Assembly: GCA_900469475.1 (NCBI GenBank)
Contig: UBXG01000009.1
Span: forward strand, 124,001 to 188,000
DNA length: 64,000 nucleotides
Origin: Hyphomicrobiales bacterium
Lineage (GTDB): Bacteria > Pseudomonadota > Alphaproteobacteria > Rhizobiales > Rhizobiaceae
Direction of reading: 5' to 3'
How positions within the stretch are numbered: position 1 is the first letter of the stretch; each line of letters opens with the position of its first letter. The notes under the pieces are model-generated. The model was not told where the DNA came from, ran no database searches, and saw only the letters and a program-made list of their open reading frames with translations. Positions 35,101 through 43,903 of this stretch are shown in pieces. Both the position numbers and the translations under genes were made by a program.

Positions 35101-36120
35101 ATGATTTTCATTCCGCTTCCATTCGTCGTCGCCATTTTGCTCGTCATTCTCTTCGGCGTCGTCCGGAGCCGCGACGATAGCCCCTCACCCAATCTTCCTT
35201 TCCAGGCGCTCATTCTTCTGAGCGCCTTTCAGTCCGTACTGTCCGGATTGCGCTGGGGTTACGCTGTTTTGCCTGTCATGTACGCCATGCCGGTCGCAGC
35301 TGCGATGGTGCCGCCGCTTGCTTATCTCGGGATCTCCAGGCTGGCGCGCAAAAGCCCTCTATCGCCAATTCAGCAGATCTGCCTGCATGGTCTTCCGGCG
35401 GGGCTTATTGTCGTGCTGGTCGCGATATGGCGGGACGCGATCGATATCGGGATTATCCTTATCGATATCGGCTATGCCGCAGCAATCCTGCTTCTCATGC
35501 GCTCGGGCACGGACGCCCTTCGTCTTGCACCTTTCGAAAATGCCGGCCCGACCTACCGGGCCATCCTCTTTGCCGCAGGCGCGCTTCTGCTATCAGCGGC
35601 GGTGGATATATTCATCTGGCTGGATTTTGTCTGGGCCGACGGCACATATGCACTGAAGGTCATTAGCTTCGGAAATCTCATCGGACTGGCTATCCTAGCC
35701 ATGGCTGCTGCAGCCGCCAGCCGCAGCCATGCGCCCGCCGAGAAGACGGAAAACGTCCGTCCGCCCGAATTCCTTGAAGACGCACAGACGCTTGGGGCGG
35801 TGCAGGCCTTGATGAAAGACAGGCACGCCTATCGCGATGTCGATCTCAATCTCGATCGGCTGGCGCGCAAGCTTGCGATTCCCGCCCGGCAAATTTCCGC
35901 AGCCATCAACCGGGCGACCGGCAAGAATGTCTCGCAATATGTCAACGAGCACCGGATCGCCGAGGCCTGTACGCTGCTCGCCGAAACGGAAAAGCCGGTG
36001 ACGGAAATCATGTTCGATGTCGGTTTTCAGACCAAATCGAACTTCAATCGCGAGTTCCGGCGCGTTACCGATACGACGCCGCTCGAATGGCGCGACCGGT
36101 CGCGCAGCCCTTCCAGCTGA
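35101..36120 (+). CDS. Membrane-bound AraC-family transcriptional regulator
   Basis: A 339-residue protein. The first 210 residues form about seven hydrophobic helices, a membrane sensor domain. The C-terminal 110 residues are an AraC/XylS DNA-binding domain with two helix-turn-helix units (LDRLARKLAIPARQISAAINRATG and VTEIMFDVGFQTKSNFNREFRRVTDTTPLEWR). Such membrane AraC proteins usually sense an external or membrane signal. It is followed, 79 bases later on the same strand, by the exporter operon and may control it. Confidence 0.85.
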   Translation: MIFIPLPFVVAILLVILFGVVRSRDDSPSPNLPFQALILLSAFQSVLSGLRWGYAVLPVMYAMPVAAAMVPPLAYLGISRLARKSPLSPIQQICLHGLPAGLIVVLVAIWRDAIDIGIILIDIGYAAAILLLMRSGTDALRLAPFENAGPTYRAILFAAGALLLSAAVDIFIWLDFVWADGTYALKVISFGNLIGLAILAMAAAAASRSHAPAEKTENVRPPEFLEDAQTLGAVQALMKDRHAYRDVDLNLDRLARKLAIPARQISAAINRATGKNVSQYVNEHRIAEACTLLAETEKPVTEIMFDVGFQTKSNFNREFRRVTDTTPLEWRDRSRSPSS

Positions 36121-36199
36121 TTTCGGCCACATGCAAGGCTGACTGAATCACGATCGAGCACGGCCCGGATCATGTTCGAGGTCTCCGTTTCCCCGTCGG

Positions 36200-37339
36200 A
36201 TGGCCACGCTCTTCCTCATGAGCACCGTCACCGATCACGACCAGAGACTTGCCGCCGCGCTGACCTCCCTCTCCCTGGAGCGGCGGCACATAACACAGGA
36301 TCCGCCCCACGCCCCAAGGCGGCGGACCATTCCTCTCCTGAGCCTGGCATTGGTTGCGGCCACCAGCCTGATCATCGTCATCTATCGTCCCAGCATATTC
36401 CATCCGTCGGGAACGCCTCTCTCTTCCATACCGGCCTTGCGGAGCGAGCCACGCGCGACGGAAACTTCCCGCGTTGAAGAAACAAATGACCGGGACCACA
36501 AGCAGTACGCTTTGAATACAAGGACCAGCGCGGTCGGCGAAATAACCGGCGCCGGGATTGTCGTTGCTCCGCGCAGCACGACTGTTTTCTCCAAATATGA
36601 GGCCAGAATTACCGATGTCGCCGTCGAGCTCGGCGACCGGGTCGAAGCCGGGCAGGTTCTTATCACACTCGATGATGCGGTCGCCCACATCGCGCTGGAA
36701 AAGGCTGAAGCCGCGCGCGCCGCTGCCGATCTGACGGTCAAGGCGCGTGACATCGATCTCGTGCAGGCGCGTGCATCGCTGGACCGCCTCGAGAGCCTTG
36801 CCAGCCGCGATGCGGCCTCGCGGCAGCAACTGGAAGAATCGAGAACGGCCTTTGCCCGTGCATCCAACGCCGTGGCGCAAGCCCGGCAGGATTTAGCCAC
36901 GGCCGAACTCGGTGTTCGCTCCGCCGAAGAGCCCCTGACGGAACTAATGGTCCGCGCGCCCTTTGCCGGCACGGTGACACGGCTCAACGCCCATGTCGGC
37001 GACACCGTGCTTGCCCGTGCCGACAGCGTGCGCGAAAACCAGAGCCTGCTTGCCATCACCGATACCGCCGGCATGACGCTCGACGCCGACGTGGCGGAAA
37101 CCAATATCGCGTCCCTCAGACCGGGCCTGCGGGGCGAAGCCGTGCTCGACGGATTTCCCGATCGAGCCTTTGCAGTCGAGGTGCTGCGGCTCGCGCCCAT
37201 TGCCTCGGTCGAAAAGGGCACGATCACGGTTCGCCTTTCCCTCATCGATCCGCCGGAAGGCATTCGGCCGAACATGGCCGCCCGCATCCGTATCCCCCTT
37301 GCAGACACGATCGCCAAGAATGGAGACAGCAAGTCATGA
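36200..37339 (+). CDS. HlyD/MacA-type periplasmic adaptor of an ABC exporter
   Basis: A 379-residue membrane-fusion protein. A cytoplasmic leader precedes a transmembrane anchor at about 48-66. The periplasmic part shows the biotinyl-lipoyl half-motif (ARITDVAVELGDRVEAGQVLITLDD), a helical hairpin rich in Ala/Arg (about 155-250), the second lipoyl half (VRAPFAGTVTRLNAHVGDTV) and a beta-barrel part. A second ATG at 36218 is also possible. The ATPase gene starts inside its stop codon (ATGA), so it belongs to the exporter that follows. Confidence 0.87.
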   Translation: MATLFLMSTVTDHDQRLAAALTSLSLERRHITQDPPHAPRRRTIPLLSLALVAATSLIIVIYRPSIFHPSGTPLSSIPALRSEPRATETSRVEETNDRDHKQYALNTRTSAVGEITGAGIVVAPRSTTVFSKYEARITDVAVELGDRVEAGQVLITLDDAVAHIALEKAEAARAAADLTVKARDIDLVQARASLDRLESLASRDAASRQQLEESRTAFARASNAVAQARQDLATAELGVRSAEEPLTELMVRAPFAGTVTRLNAHVGDTVLARADSVRENQSLLAITDTAGMTLDADVAETNIASLRPGLRGEAVLDGFPDRAFAVEVLRLAPIASVEKGTITVRLSLIDPPEGIRPNMAARIRIPLADTIAKNGDSKS

Positions 37340-38031
37340 CCCCTGCCGCCTATATCGAGCTTAAAGAGGTGCGAAAGGCCTATCGTATCGGCAGGGAAGA
37401 TATCTCCATCTTCTCGAGTCTCGACCTTGCCATTCCGCAGGGCGATTTCATCGCGATCATAGGACCATCGGGATCAGGGAAATCGACGCTGCTCAACATG
37501 CTGGCCGGCATCGACCGGCCGGATGCCGGAAGTGTAAGCATCGGCGACCATCGGCTCGACTGGATGGGCGAACGAGCACTGTCGTCCTGGCGAGCGCACA
37601 ATATCGGCATCGTCTTCCAGTTCTACAATTTGCTGCCGATGCTGACCGCGGCAGAGAATGTCGAGCTGCCGCTCCTCCTGAAGCCCCTGAGCGCAAAGGA
37701 GCGGCGTGACCGGGTCGGCAAGGTCCTCGATCTCGTCGGGCTTGCCGGCAGGGAAAAGCAATATCCCTCTTCCATGTCGGGTGGGCAGCAGCAGCGCGTC
37801 GGCATTGCGCGCGCCATTGTTTCCGATCCCGGCCTGCTGCTCTGCGACGAGCCGACCGGCGATCTCGATCGGGCCTCCGCCGACGATGTGCTGCAGATGC
37901 TCAACTTCCTCAATCGTGAGCTGGGAAAGACCATTATCATGGTGACCCACGACCCGCGAGCCGCAGGCTCGGCCAGACGGACGCTGCATCTCGACAAGGG
38001 ACAATTCATCGAAGCGGAAAAGGCAGCCTGA
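37336..38031 (+). CDS. ABC exporter ATP-binding protein (LolD/MacB/DevA type)
   Basis: A 231-residue ATPase. Walker A GPSGSGKST at residues 43-51, Q-loop QFYNLLPMLTAAEN, ABC signature MSGGQQQRVGIARA, and Walker B LLLCDEPTGDLD followed by the H-loop THDPRA. This set is typical of MacB, DevA and LolD ATPases that work with FtsX-type permeases. It overlaps the adaptor gene (ATGA) and the first permease gene by one base. Confidence 0.92.
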   Translation: MTPAAYIELKEVRKAYRIGREDISIFSSLDLAIPQGDFIAIIGPSGSGKSTLLNMLAGIDRPDAGSVSIGDHRLDWMGERALSSWRAHNIGIVFQFYNLLPMLTAAENVELPLLLKPLSAKERRDRVGKVLDLVGLAGREKQYPSSMSGGQQQRVGIARAIVSDPGLLLCDEPTGDLDRASADDVLQMLNFLNRELGKTIIMVTHDPRAAGSARRTLHLDKGQFIEAEKAA

Positions 38032-39173
38032 TGACCTTCCTCGACCTCGCCCGAAAGAATGCCTGGCGAAAGCCGCTGCGCACTACTCTGCTCATTGTCT
38101 GCATCGCCGTCGCCTTTCTCATCCACGGGCTAACCGCCAGCCTCCTTGCCGGCTCGCAGGGCGTGTCGGCCGCGAGCGACAATATTCTCGGCGTCATGAG
38201 TGCCAGCGGGCGCGGGCGGGCATTGCCGATGGCCCACCGCGCCCGCATTGCGGCCGATCCCGATGTCGCAGCGGTCGGTTACATGACGCGCCTGCGCGGC
38301 TTCGTCGATGTCGAAAAGAATGTCGTGCCAATCAGCGCCGTCGATCCGGCGTTGCTGATGGAAACCAACGGTCGGGAACTCGGCCTTACGCCCGATCTGC
38401 TCGAGGCGATCGGTCAAGGCCGCGACCGGGTCCTGGTCGGACGTGCGCTCGCCGAAGCCGAAGGCTGGTCTGTTGGCCAAAACATCACCGTCACCGCCTT
38501 TCAGGTGGCGAGGCAGGACGGCGGCCGCGACTGGCGCTTCGTGATCGACGGGATCTTCGAGGGCGAAAGCGCAAGCACCGACACCTACTTCACCATCGCC
38601 CGTTACGATTACGTCAATGCCGCCCGCGCAAAAGACAAGGACACCGTGGATGCTTTCATCATCAAGCCGCGCGACGGCATTTCGCCGGGCGTTCTGGCTG
38701 CCCATATCGACGCGCTATTCGCCAACTCCGCTGCGCCCACGCGCACTCAGTCCGAAAAGCAGTTTCTCGAAGCCTTCCTGCGCCAGTATGCCGATATCGG
38801 CCTCATCGTCAATCTGGTCACAGGGTCTGCCTTCGTCACGCTGCTGATGATCGTCATCAACACCATGGTCTTCGCCGTGCGCGAGCGGTCATTCGAAATT
38901 GCCGTCCTGAAAACACTGGGCATCTCACGCACGACGATCCTCACCCTCGTCCTCGGTGAAACACTGTTCATGTTCATCATCGGCGGAGCCATCGGGCTGG
39001 CCTTGGCCAGAGTCGGAGCGATATTTGCCGGCCCATCGCTCGGTCTTGTCTTCTCTCCGGTCGTGCTGCTGCATGCAACGGCGATCGTGCTTGTCCTTGG
39101 ACTTGCAACCGGCCTCGTGCCGGCCGTCAACGCCATGCGGACCCCCATCATGAAAGCCTTCCGAGCGAGGTGA
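38031..39173 (+). CDS. FtsX-family permease of the ABC exporter (first)
   Basis: A 380-residue permease with a transmembrane helix near the N-terminus (TTLLIVCIAVAFLIHGLTASL), a periplasmic MacB-PCD-like domain of about 220 residues and three C-terminal helices in the FtsX domain (FVTLLMIVINTMVFAVRERSFEIAVLKTLGIS). It starts at the last base of the ATPase gene. Together with the second permease it would form a heterodimeric membrane part. Cargo unknown. Confidence 0.87.
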   Translation: MTFLDLARKNAWRKPLRTTLLIVCIAVAFLIHGLTASLLAGSQGVSAASDNILGVMSASGRGRALPMAHRARIAADPDVAAVGYMTRLRGFVDVEKNVVPISAVDPALLMETNGRELGLTPDLLEAIGQGRDRVLVGRALAEAEGWSVGQNITVTAFQVARQDGGRDWRFVIDGIFEGESASTDTYFTIARYDYVNAARAKDKDTVDAFIIKPRDGISPGVLAAHIDALFANSAAPTRTQSEKQFLEAFLRQYADIGLIVNLVTGSAFVTLLMIVINTMVFAVRERSFEIAVLKTLGISRTTILTLVLGETLFMFIIGGAIGLALARVGAIFAGPSLGLVFSPVVLLHATAIVLVLGLATGLVPAVNAMRTPIMKAFRAR

Positions 39174-39178
39174 CCGAT

Positions 39179-40381
39179 ATGTACATCCAAATCAGACAGA
39201 TCATCGTTGCGACAAGAACCGCGCTCGGCGGCATGAAGCGGCGCCTGGCGATTTCGCTCTCCATGGCATTGTCGGTATCGCTCGTCGTCATCGTGCTCAT
39301 AGGCTTCCTAGCAATGGCGAGCGGCTTCGAGAAGGCCTTGAGCGGCGCAGGCTCACCGCTGGTCGCCGTCGTGCTCGGCGGCGGCACGAACCAGGAGACC
39401 GGCTCCGATATATCAGCCGATGCGATCCGCAACCTCAAGGCCAGTGGCGACGATATCGGCGTTCTTCGGGATTCGGCCGGAAATCTTGTTGCATCCCGCG
39501 AATTCGTGATCCCCGTCGATGTCACCAGCAAAGGAGATAGAAGCTCGAGGACCCTTGCCCTGCGTGGCATGGATGGCAGCGGTCTTTCGATCCGGAATGG
39601 TATCTCCCTTTCGCAGGGGAGGTTATTCGCGCCCGGCGCCAGAGAGATTGTCGTCGGAGCAGGCATCGCCCGCGATTATCCCGGCTTCGGCCTCGGCGCA
39701 AAGGTGCGGCTCGGCACCGTGGACTGGACCGTGGTCGGACACTTCACTGCCAATGGCAGCGCATTCGAATCGGAAATCTGGGGCGATATCGATGCGGTGC
39801 GTGCAGCCTTCGACCGGCAGGGCGAGGTGCAAAGCCTGCGATTGCGGCTTGCCGATCCATCCTCCCTTGCCAAGTTGAACACCAGGCTGACGACGATTAC
39901 GGAGACGCCGCTGACGGCAGTTTCCGAGGCTGGACTTTATGCATCACAGGCTGGGCGCATGGCCGATCTCATACGCCTGTTCGGCTGGCCCATCGCCTTG
40001 CTGATGGCGATCGGGGCAACCGCCGGGGCACTCAATACGATGATGAGCTCCATCTCCGACAGAACGGTCGAGATCGCGACCATGCGGGCACTCGGCTTCA
40101 GCCGCCTATCCGCTTTTCTCGCAACCTGGTTGGAGGCCGCCCTCTTGGCTGCGGCCGGTGCAGGCGTCGGCGTCTTGGCATCGCGGCTTGTCTTCGAAGG
40201 GTGGCGCGCCAGCACCATAGGGGCCAATGATGCCAGCATGGCTTTTCAGCTTACCGTCACCCCGCAAGTCATGCTGACCGGCGGTATGCTTGGTCTTTCA
40301 ATCGGACTCCTTGGTGGCGCGCTTCCGGCACTGGCCGCCAGCCGGCTGCCGCTGATCGCTGCCTTGAGAGCCCGTGGGTAG
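39179..40381 (+). CDS. FtsX-family permease of the ABC exporter (second)
   Basis: A 400-residue protein with the same architecture as the preceding permease: N-terminal helix (LAISLSMALSVSLVVIVLIGFL), a periplasmic domain, and three C-terminal helices (LFGWPIALLMAIGATAGALNTMMSS, ATWLEAALLAAAGAGVGV). The ATG at 39179 has GCGAGG 8 bases before it, better than the GTG at 39170. Last gene of the four-gene exporter operon. Confidence 0.86.
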   Translation: MYIQIRQIIVATRTALGGMKRRLAISLSMALSVSLVVIVLIGFLAMASGFEKALSGAGSPLVAVVLGGGTNQETGSDISADAIRNLKASGDDIGVLRDSAGNLVASREFVIPVDVTSKGDRSSRTLALRGMDGSGLSIRNGISLSQGRLFAPGAREIVVGAGIARDYPGFGLGAKVRLGTVDWTVVGHFTANGSAFESEIWGDIDAVRAAFDRQGEVQSLRLRLADPSSLAKLNTRLTTITETPLTAVSEAGLYASQAGRMADLIRLFGWPIALLMAIGATAGALNTMMSSISDRTVEIATMRALGFSRLSAFLATWLEAALLAAAGAGVGVLASRLVFEGWRASTIGANDASMAFQLTVTPQVMLTGGMLGLSIGLLGGALPALAASRLPLIAALRARG

Positions 40382-40514
40382 GCTAATTGCCCTGGAGCGT
40401 GGGTTCTCAGACCATCAACCTCGCTGCGGCCATCATGCCCTTAACCAGTTTTTAATCATCAAGTTGAAGCGACACCTATCCTCGGCTAAGGAGGAGCATC
40501 GCCCCTATCGTTCC

Positions 40515-41354
40515 ATGGATAGCAAATTGACAATGGAAAATTTGCTTCGTTTGCTTGAATTCATGGAGGAGTATACTGATCGCGTTCTTCCGGTCGCGTT
40601 GCTGTTGCTCGCCGCCGAGGTCATCTTTCCGAAGTCTCGCTATAGCTATGTATCGAAACTTCGCGGCATGATCTTCTGCGTGACAAACATCCTCATAACC
40701 AAGGCAAGCCTGACCCTCTTCTACTGGTTTTGGGCTGGCATCGGCGTAAAGCCGTTGTTTGCGATCGACCTGACATTCCTCTCGAGGTTTTCGAACGCAT
40801 GGCCGCTGCATCTGTTGGGTGCCATAGCTGCTTCCTTTCTCGTTCTGCAGGTCAGCGAGTTCTTCTACTATTGGTTCCACCGGCTCCAGCATAGCAACAG
40901 GTTCTTCTGGCGTTTCCACGCCGAGCATCATTCGCTGGAGGAAATGAGTGCCTTCAACAGCAACCATCATTTCAGCGAGGAGATCTTCAGGATCCCGTTC
41001 CTGATCATTCCCGTCTCGCTGCTTTTCGATTTCAAGCAGGACTATGTTCCCTGGATCTGGGTATTCTTCGTTCGCTGGCAAGGTTATTTCGAGCATAGCT
41101 CGACGCGTCTGAACCTGGGTTGGGTCCGCTACATCTTTCCCGACAACCGGTTTCACCGCATTCATCATTCGATCGAACGACGGCATTTCAACCGGAATTT
41201 CGGCAGTGGCTCCGCCATCTGGGACATTCTGTTCGGGACGGCCTACTATCCGAAAGCCCAGGAATGGCCTGATGTCGGCCTACCCAATATCCGCGAGCCG
41301 CAGAACTTGACCGAGTTTCTCATTCGGCCCTTTCGACGTGGCAGACACAGCTAA
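40515..41354 (+). CDS. Sterol desaturase/fatty acid hydroxylase-family membrane protein
   Basis: About 279 residues. Several membrane helices and the histidine clusters of the non-haem di-iron hydroxylase superfamily: HRLQHSNRFFWRFHAEHHS, NSNHHF and RFHRIHHSIE. Members hydroxylate or desaturate lipids, carotenoids or sterol-like compounds; the substrate is unknown. The start is uncertain. GGAGGAG at 40489-40495 is 19 bases before the ATG at 40515, and another ATG follows at 40533. It may be part of the exporter transcript. Confidence 0.85.
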   Translation: MDSKLTMENLLRLLEFMEEYTDRVLPVALLLLAAEVIFPKSRYSYVSKLRGMIFCVTNILITKASLTLFYWFWAGIGVKPLFAIDLTFLSRFSNAWPLHLLGAIAASFLVLQVSEFFYYWFHRLQHSNRFFWRFHAEHHSLEEMSAFNSNHHFSEEIFRIPFLIIPVSLLFDFKQDYVPWIWVFFVRWQGYFEHSSTRLNLGWVRYIFPDNRFHRIHHSIERRHFNRNFGSGSAIWDILFGTAYYPKAQEWPDVGLPNIREPQNLTEFLIRPFRRGRHS

Positions 41355-41598
41355 AACGCGATCGTTTGGCCTCAATCTCATTCGGATTTGGGCCTTATGG
41401 CCAGTCTGAAAGTGGGGCATCGTTAGAATTTTAGGCAAACCGAAAAGCAGTCATCAAGACAATAACTCTACCTTGGGTTTGTCCGGCCGAACCGTGTTCG
41501 GCGGCACCATGACAGTGCCAAGGCATCCTCCCCAGCCGGGTTTCGCCTCAGACGTTTGCACTTGTGAACGGGGAGTCCCTGAAGGGACAAAGTGCTCA
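41355..41598. other. Short region without a clear gene
   Basis: Between the hydroxylase gene and the CheW-like reading frame. The CheW-like frame is open from 41473, but its first 40 codons are not protein-like. No clear terminator or promoter seen. Confidence 0.3.
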
Positions 41599-41955
41599 AT
41601 GCCTCTACCAGCATTTCTTCGCCGCCGCCCAGCAATGGCGGTACGCGTGCACGACACCTTATGCACGTTCATTGACGGAACGATCGTCGCCCGGGCAGAT
41701 AATTGGCGCCCGCTTCGCGATGGCGACGATGCACGCCGCGCCCTCGGTCATACCTCATATCGCGGCGAATTGGTGCCGGTTTACGATTTGGCCGCCCAAA
41801 TGGGCAACAGGCCCTCACGGAGCTGCGAACTCGCCATCGTCAAGATGACTGGAGGCTACGTGGCATTCCTGATCGACGAATTCATCGGCAACACCTCGGC
41901 AGCGAGCGAAGCCATTAACCTTTCGCATCTCGAGATTTTCGGCCAAACCGCGTAG
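41599..41955 (+). CDS. CheW-like domain protein, possibly degenerate
   Basis: Starting from ATG at 41599 about 118 residues. The second half, YRGELVPVYDLAAQMGNRPSRSCELAIVKMTGGYVAFLIDEFIG, follows the CheW pattern (RGxxLPVxDLxxxLG, then a strand with VGLLVDxVxGV). The first half is shorter than in CheW. The frame is open back to 41473 but not family-like there. It is either a small CheW paralogue or a remnant; no chemotaxis genes are nearby. Low confidence. Confidence 0.35.
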   Translation: MPLPAFLRRRPAMAVRVHDTLCTFIDGTIVARADNWRPLRDGDDARRALGHTSYRGELVPVYDLAAQMGNRPSRSCELAIVKMTGGYVAFLIDEFIGNTSAASEAINLSHLEIFGQTA

Positions 41956-42030
41956 CTGTATAGTAACGTTTTACCGCGCCAAAGAACGCAGCTTTTTTCG
42001 CTGTGCTATGTTTTGGCTGTCGTGCTTTTG

Positions 42031-42240
42031 TTATTTCGTCTTATGCCCGCGTTTCGCCGATGGCTTGATCGGCTCTGCTTCGGGCCGCGCCAACCGAAGC
42101 GCGCGGAGCTTCTCGGTCTTTTTCTCGCGATCGGCATTTTCGGCGGCGGTGATCTGCCTCGCCGCCGTATCCGTCGTCGATGCCTTGTCTTGAAGAGTTT
42201 GCCTACTCTGTTTGAAAAACTTCTCTTTTGTGGCGGCCAT
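42031..42240 (-). CDS. Small charged protein
   Basis: 69 residues, Lys/Arg/Ala/Glu-rich (MAATKEKFFKQSRQTLQDK, then AENADREKKTEKLRALRLARPEAEPIK). The composition suggests a helical, nucleic-acid-associated or disordered protein. AGGAGA lies 4 bases before the ATG. Small rhizobial proteins of this kind often lie near cold-shock genes. It follows the bS21-like gene on the same strand. Confidence 0.6.
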   Translation of the reverse strand: MAATKEKFFKQSRQTLQDKASTTDTAARQITAAENADREKKTEKLRALRLARPEAEPIKPSAKRGHKTK

Positions 42241-42272
42241 GATGTCTCCTGACGAATGATAAGAGGATACGG

Positions 42273-42428
42273 TCAGCCCGACCGCGCAACCTTCTTTTTG
42301 GACGCGGGAAGAAGCCCTTCGCGCTGTGCATGTTTGCGGGCAAGTTTACGACTGCAGCGGATCGCATCGGCTTTTTCTCGAACCCGGAGCGCCTGATCGA
42401 CGTTGTTGTCCCTGACGTCTACTTGCAA
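42273..42428 (-). CDS. rpsU: Internally shortened ribosomal protein bS21
   Basis: A 51-residue protein beginning at TTG with GAAGGAG 5 bases upstream. It reads [20 protein letters not shown], then [20 protein letters not shown]. This is the start of rhizobial bS21 ([15 protein letters not shown]) joined directly to its C-terminal part (REKAEAVRRVRKLARKRAQREGL); about 28 central residues (KKKMQREGIFREMKMR and the following helix) are missing. bS21 joins the 30S subunit near the anti-Shine-Dalgarno region. The frame and ribosome site are intact, so this may be a functional mini-paralogue or a decayed copy. It lies in the cspA neighbourhood. Confidence 0.7.
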   Translation of the reverse strand: MQVDVRDNNVDQALRVREKADAIRCSRKLARKHAQREGLLPASKKKVARSG

Positions 42429-42442
42429 GGTAGCTCCTTCAA

Positions 42443-42730
42443 TTACCGCTTTCTCAGGGTGATCATCGTCGAATTGATCCAGCTGGAAGACCTTGATTCA
42501 GCTGCGAAGCCAATATTCCGGGCTTTTGATGTGGACGCTTCAACGTCGATATCCGGCTGGACTACTCGGCGTTCAAAATTTTCGCCTTCGAACTGGACGC
42601 GATATTGCATGGCGCCATCGGCTTCAGGCAGGCGCGACACGATTCTTCCTGTTCCAGAAGGACCGAAATTTCCAAAAGTACCACGCTTTAAAACGATCGT
42701 GTCACCAATCTGGTAGCGCGGATTCTGCAT
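42443..42730 (-). CDS. Small protein next to the cold-shock gene
   Basis: 95 residues. A beta-rich first part ([57 protein letters not shown]) looks like a small SH3/Tudor-like barrel; the rest is Ser-rich. GGGAGAA precedes the ATG. The stop is 14 bases before the bS21-like start, so both probably share one transcript. No family name recognised. Confidence 0.65.
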   Translation of the reverse strand: MQNPRYQIGDTIVLKRGTFGNFGPSGTGRIVSRLPEADGAMQYRVQFEGENFERRVVQPDIDVEASTSKARNIGFAAESRSSSWINSTMITLRKR

Positions 42731-42745
42731 ACCGTTCTCCCATGG

Positions 42746-42776
42746 GCAAAATAAAAGGCCGGGCGTTACCCCGACC
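42746..42776 (-). terminator. Rho-independent terminator after cspA
   Basis: On the minus strand GGTCGGG and CCCGGCC (one T-G pair) form a 7-base stem around a short loop, followed by TTTTATTTTG. It lies about 60 bases after the cspA stop and just before the next gene. Confidence 0.75.
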
Positions 42777-42836
42777 TCTCAGCATCATTCATCCGCACTG
42801 CCAGTACATCCGTGGTCAGCGCGCATGAATGACGAA

Positions 42837-43046
42837 TTACGCCGCCTGAAGATTATCGGCTGAGCTCTTGCCGGACCTGCTGTCCTGCACGATGTCATAG
42901 CGAATTTTCTGTCCATCAGTTAGCGAACGCATTCCGGCTCGCTCGACGGCCGAAGCATGCACGAAAACGTCCGTGCTGCCATTATCGGGTTGAATGAAGC
43001 CGAAGCCCTTGGTGGAGTTAAACCACTTAACTGTACCAGTGTTCAT
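42837..43046 (-). CDS. cspA: Cold-shock domain protein
   Basis: A 69-residue single cold-shock domain. RNP1 is KGFGFIQP (residues 13-20) and RNP2 is VFVHASAV (27-34). Such proteins bind single-stranded RNA and DNA and melt RNA structure. AAGGAAA lies 7 bases before the ATG. A 281-base region upstream would include its promoter and a possibly long 5' leader, as in many cold-shock genes. A terminator follows. Confidence 0.95.
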   Translation of the reverse strand: MNTGTVKWFNSTKGFGFIQPDNGSTDVFVHASAVERAGMRSLTDGQKIRYDIVQDSRSGKSSADNLQAA

Positions 43047-43327
43047 AACGATTTCCTTTCATAGCAATCGTTGTTGCTCCCGCGATACCTTGCGGGGTTA
43101 GATCGATTTTTTGAGAGGGAATCCGAGGAAGAGCACAGGCCCTTGAGCGACGTCACAAGCAATGGTCGATAAGTCCAAACTAGGCTCTATTTCAGATTTT
43201 GCAATGAAAACTTTAGAAATATTGCCTCAGCGGCATTTCGGACTGCAAGTCAAACAACGACCGTAAGATTGCTCGGTGGGACAGAGAACCGAGTGGAATC
43301 AAGCCAATCCCGTCCATTTCTCTGTTA

Positions 43328-43786
43328 TCAGAGGATTTCGAACAGGTCGTATTTTACGCCACCCGGAAAGCGGCTACCCTTTCCAACACAAAGGATCGCA
43401 TTGATCCAATCGTGTGCAGGCGAAGCGGTTTCGAAATAGGGAGTTGTCCGAAGATAATATTCCGAAGGGTCGACAGCTTCGCCGCGTCCCAAGCGCTCGG
43501 AAACTTCGACCGATGCGTGGCGAACGCCACGATAGGTCATCAGAATGTAGGCGCCATCCTCAACCTCGAGCAGAACCCGCACATCCTGCTGGAATGTTCC
43601 GTCCTGCCGAGTGACCAGCAGGTCCGATCCGATCAGTGGTGAGACCTTGCCCTTGAGACGCTCTCCTTCAAAACGGCCGCCAGAGACCGGAAAGATACGG
43701 CGAACGCCCGCGGGACATGGTCCTATATCGATCGTTGGATGAAGTTCGAGATACAGCGTAAACAGAGGACGCGATTGCAGCTCCAT
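43328..43786 (-). CDS. DUF3237-family protein
   Basis: About 152 residues. The sequence follows the DUF3237 pattern of a beta-barrel protein (PLFTLYLELHPTIDIGPCPAGVRRIFPVSGGRFEGERLKGKV, DLLVTRQDGTFQQDVRVLLEVEDGAYILMTYRGVRH, YYLRTTPYFETASPAHDWIN). Function unknown; members occur near metabolic genes. GGAGAG lies 6 bases before the ATG at 43786. It is divergent from the LysR-type gene, which may regulate it. Confidence 0.83.
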   Translation of the reverse strand: MELQSRPLFTLYLELHPTIDIGPCPAGVRRIFPVSGGRFEGERLKGKVSPLIGSDLLVTRQDGTFQQDVRVLLEVEDGAYILMTYRGVRHASVEVSERLGRGEAVDPSEYYLRTTPYFETASPAHDWINAILCVGKGSRFPGGVKYDLFEIL

Positions 43787-43903
43787 GAGAGGCTCTCCAT
43801 GTATGGAGAGCGTGATCGCCTCCACTTCTGGGGCGCATTAAACTGCTATAATATCGGTACGCAAAACGGGCATTCCTTACTATTATCATAAGTGAAACTA
43901 CAT

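Noticed and set aside
34824..35213. Minus-strand frame ending AEYEAKV
   Set aside because: The last 50 codons look codon-like (from an ATG at 34979) but there is no ribosome site and no family match; the longer version overlaps the AraC gene start.
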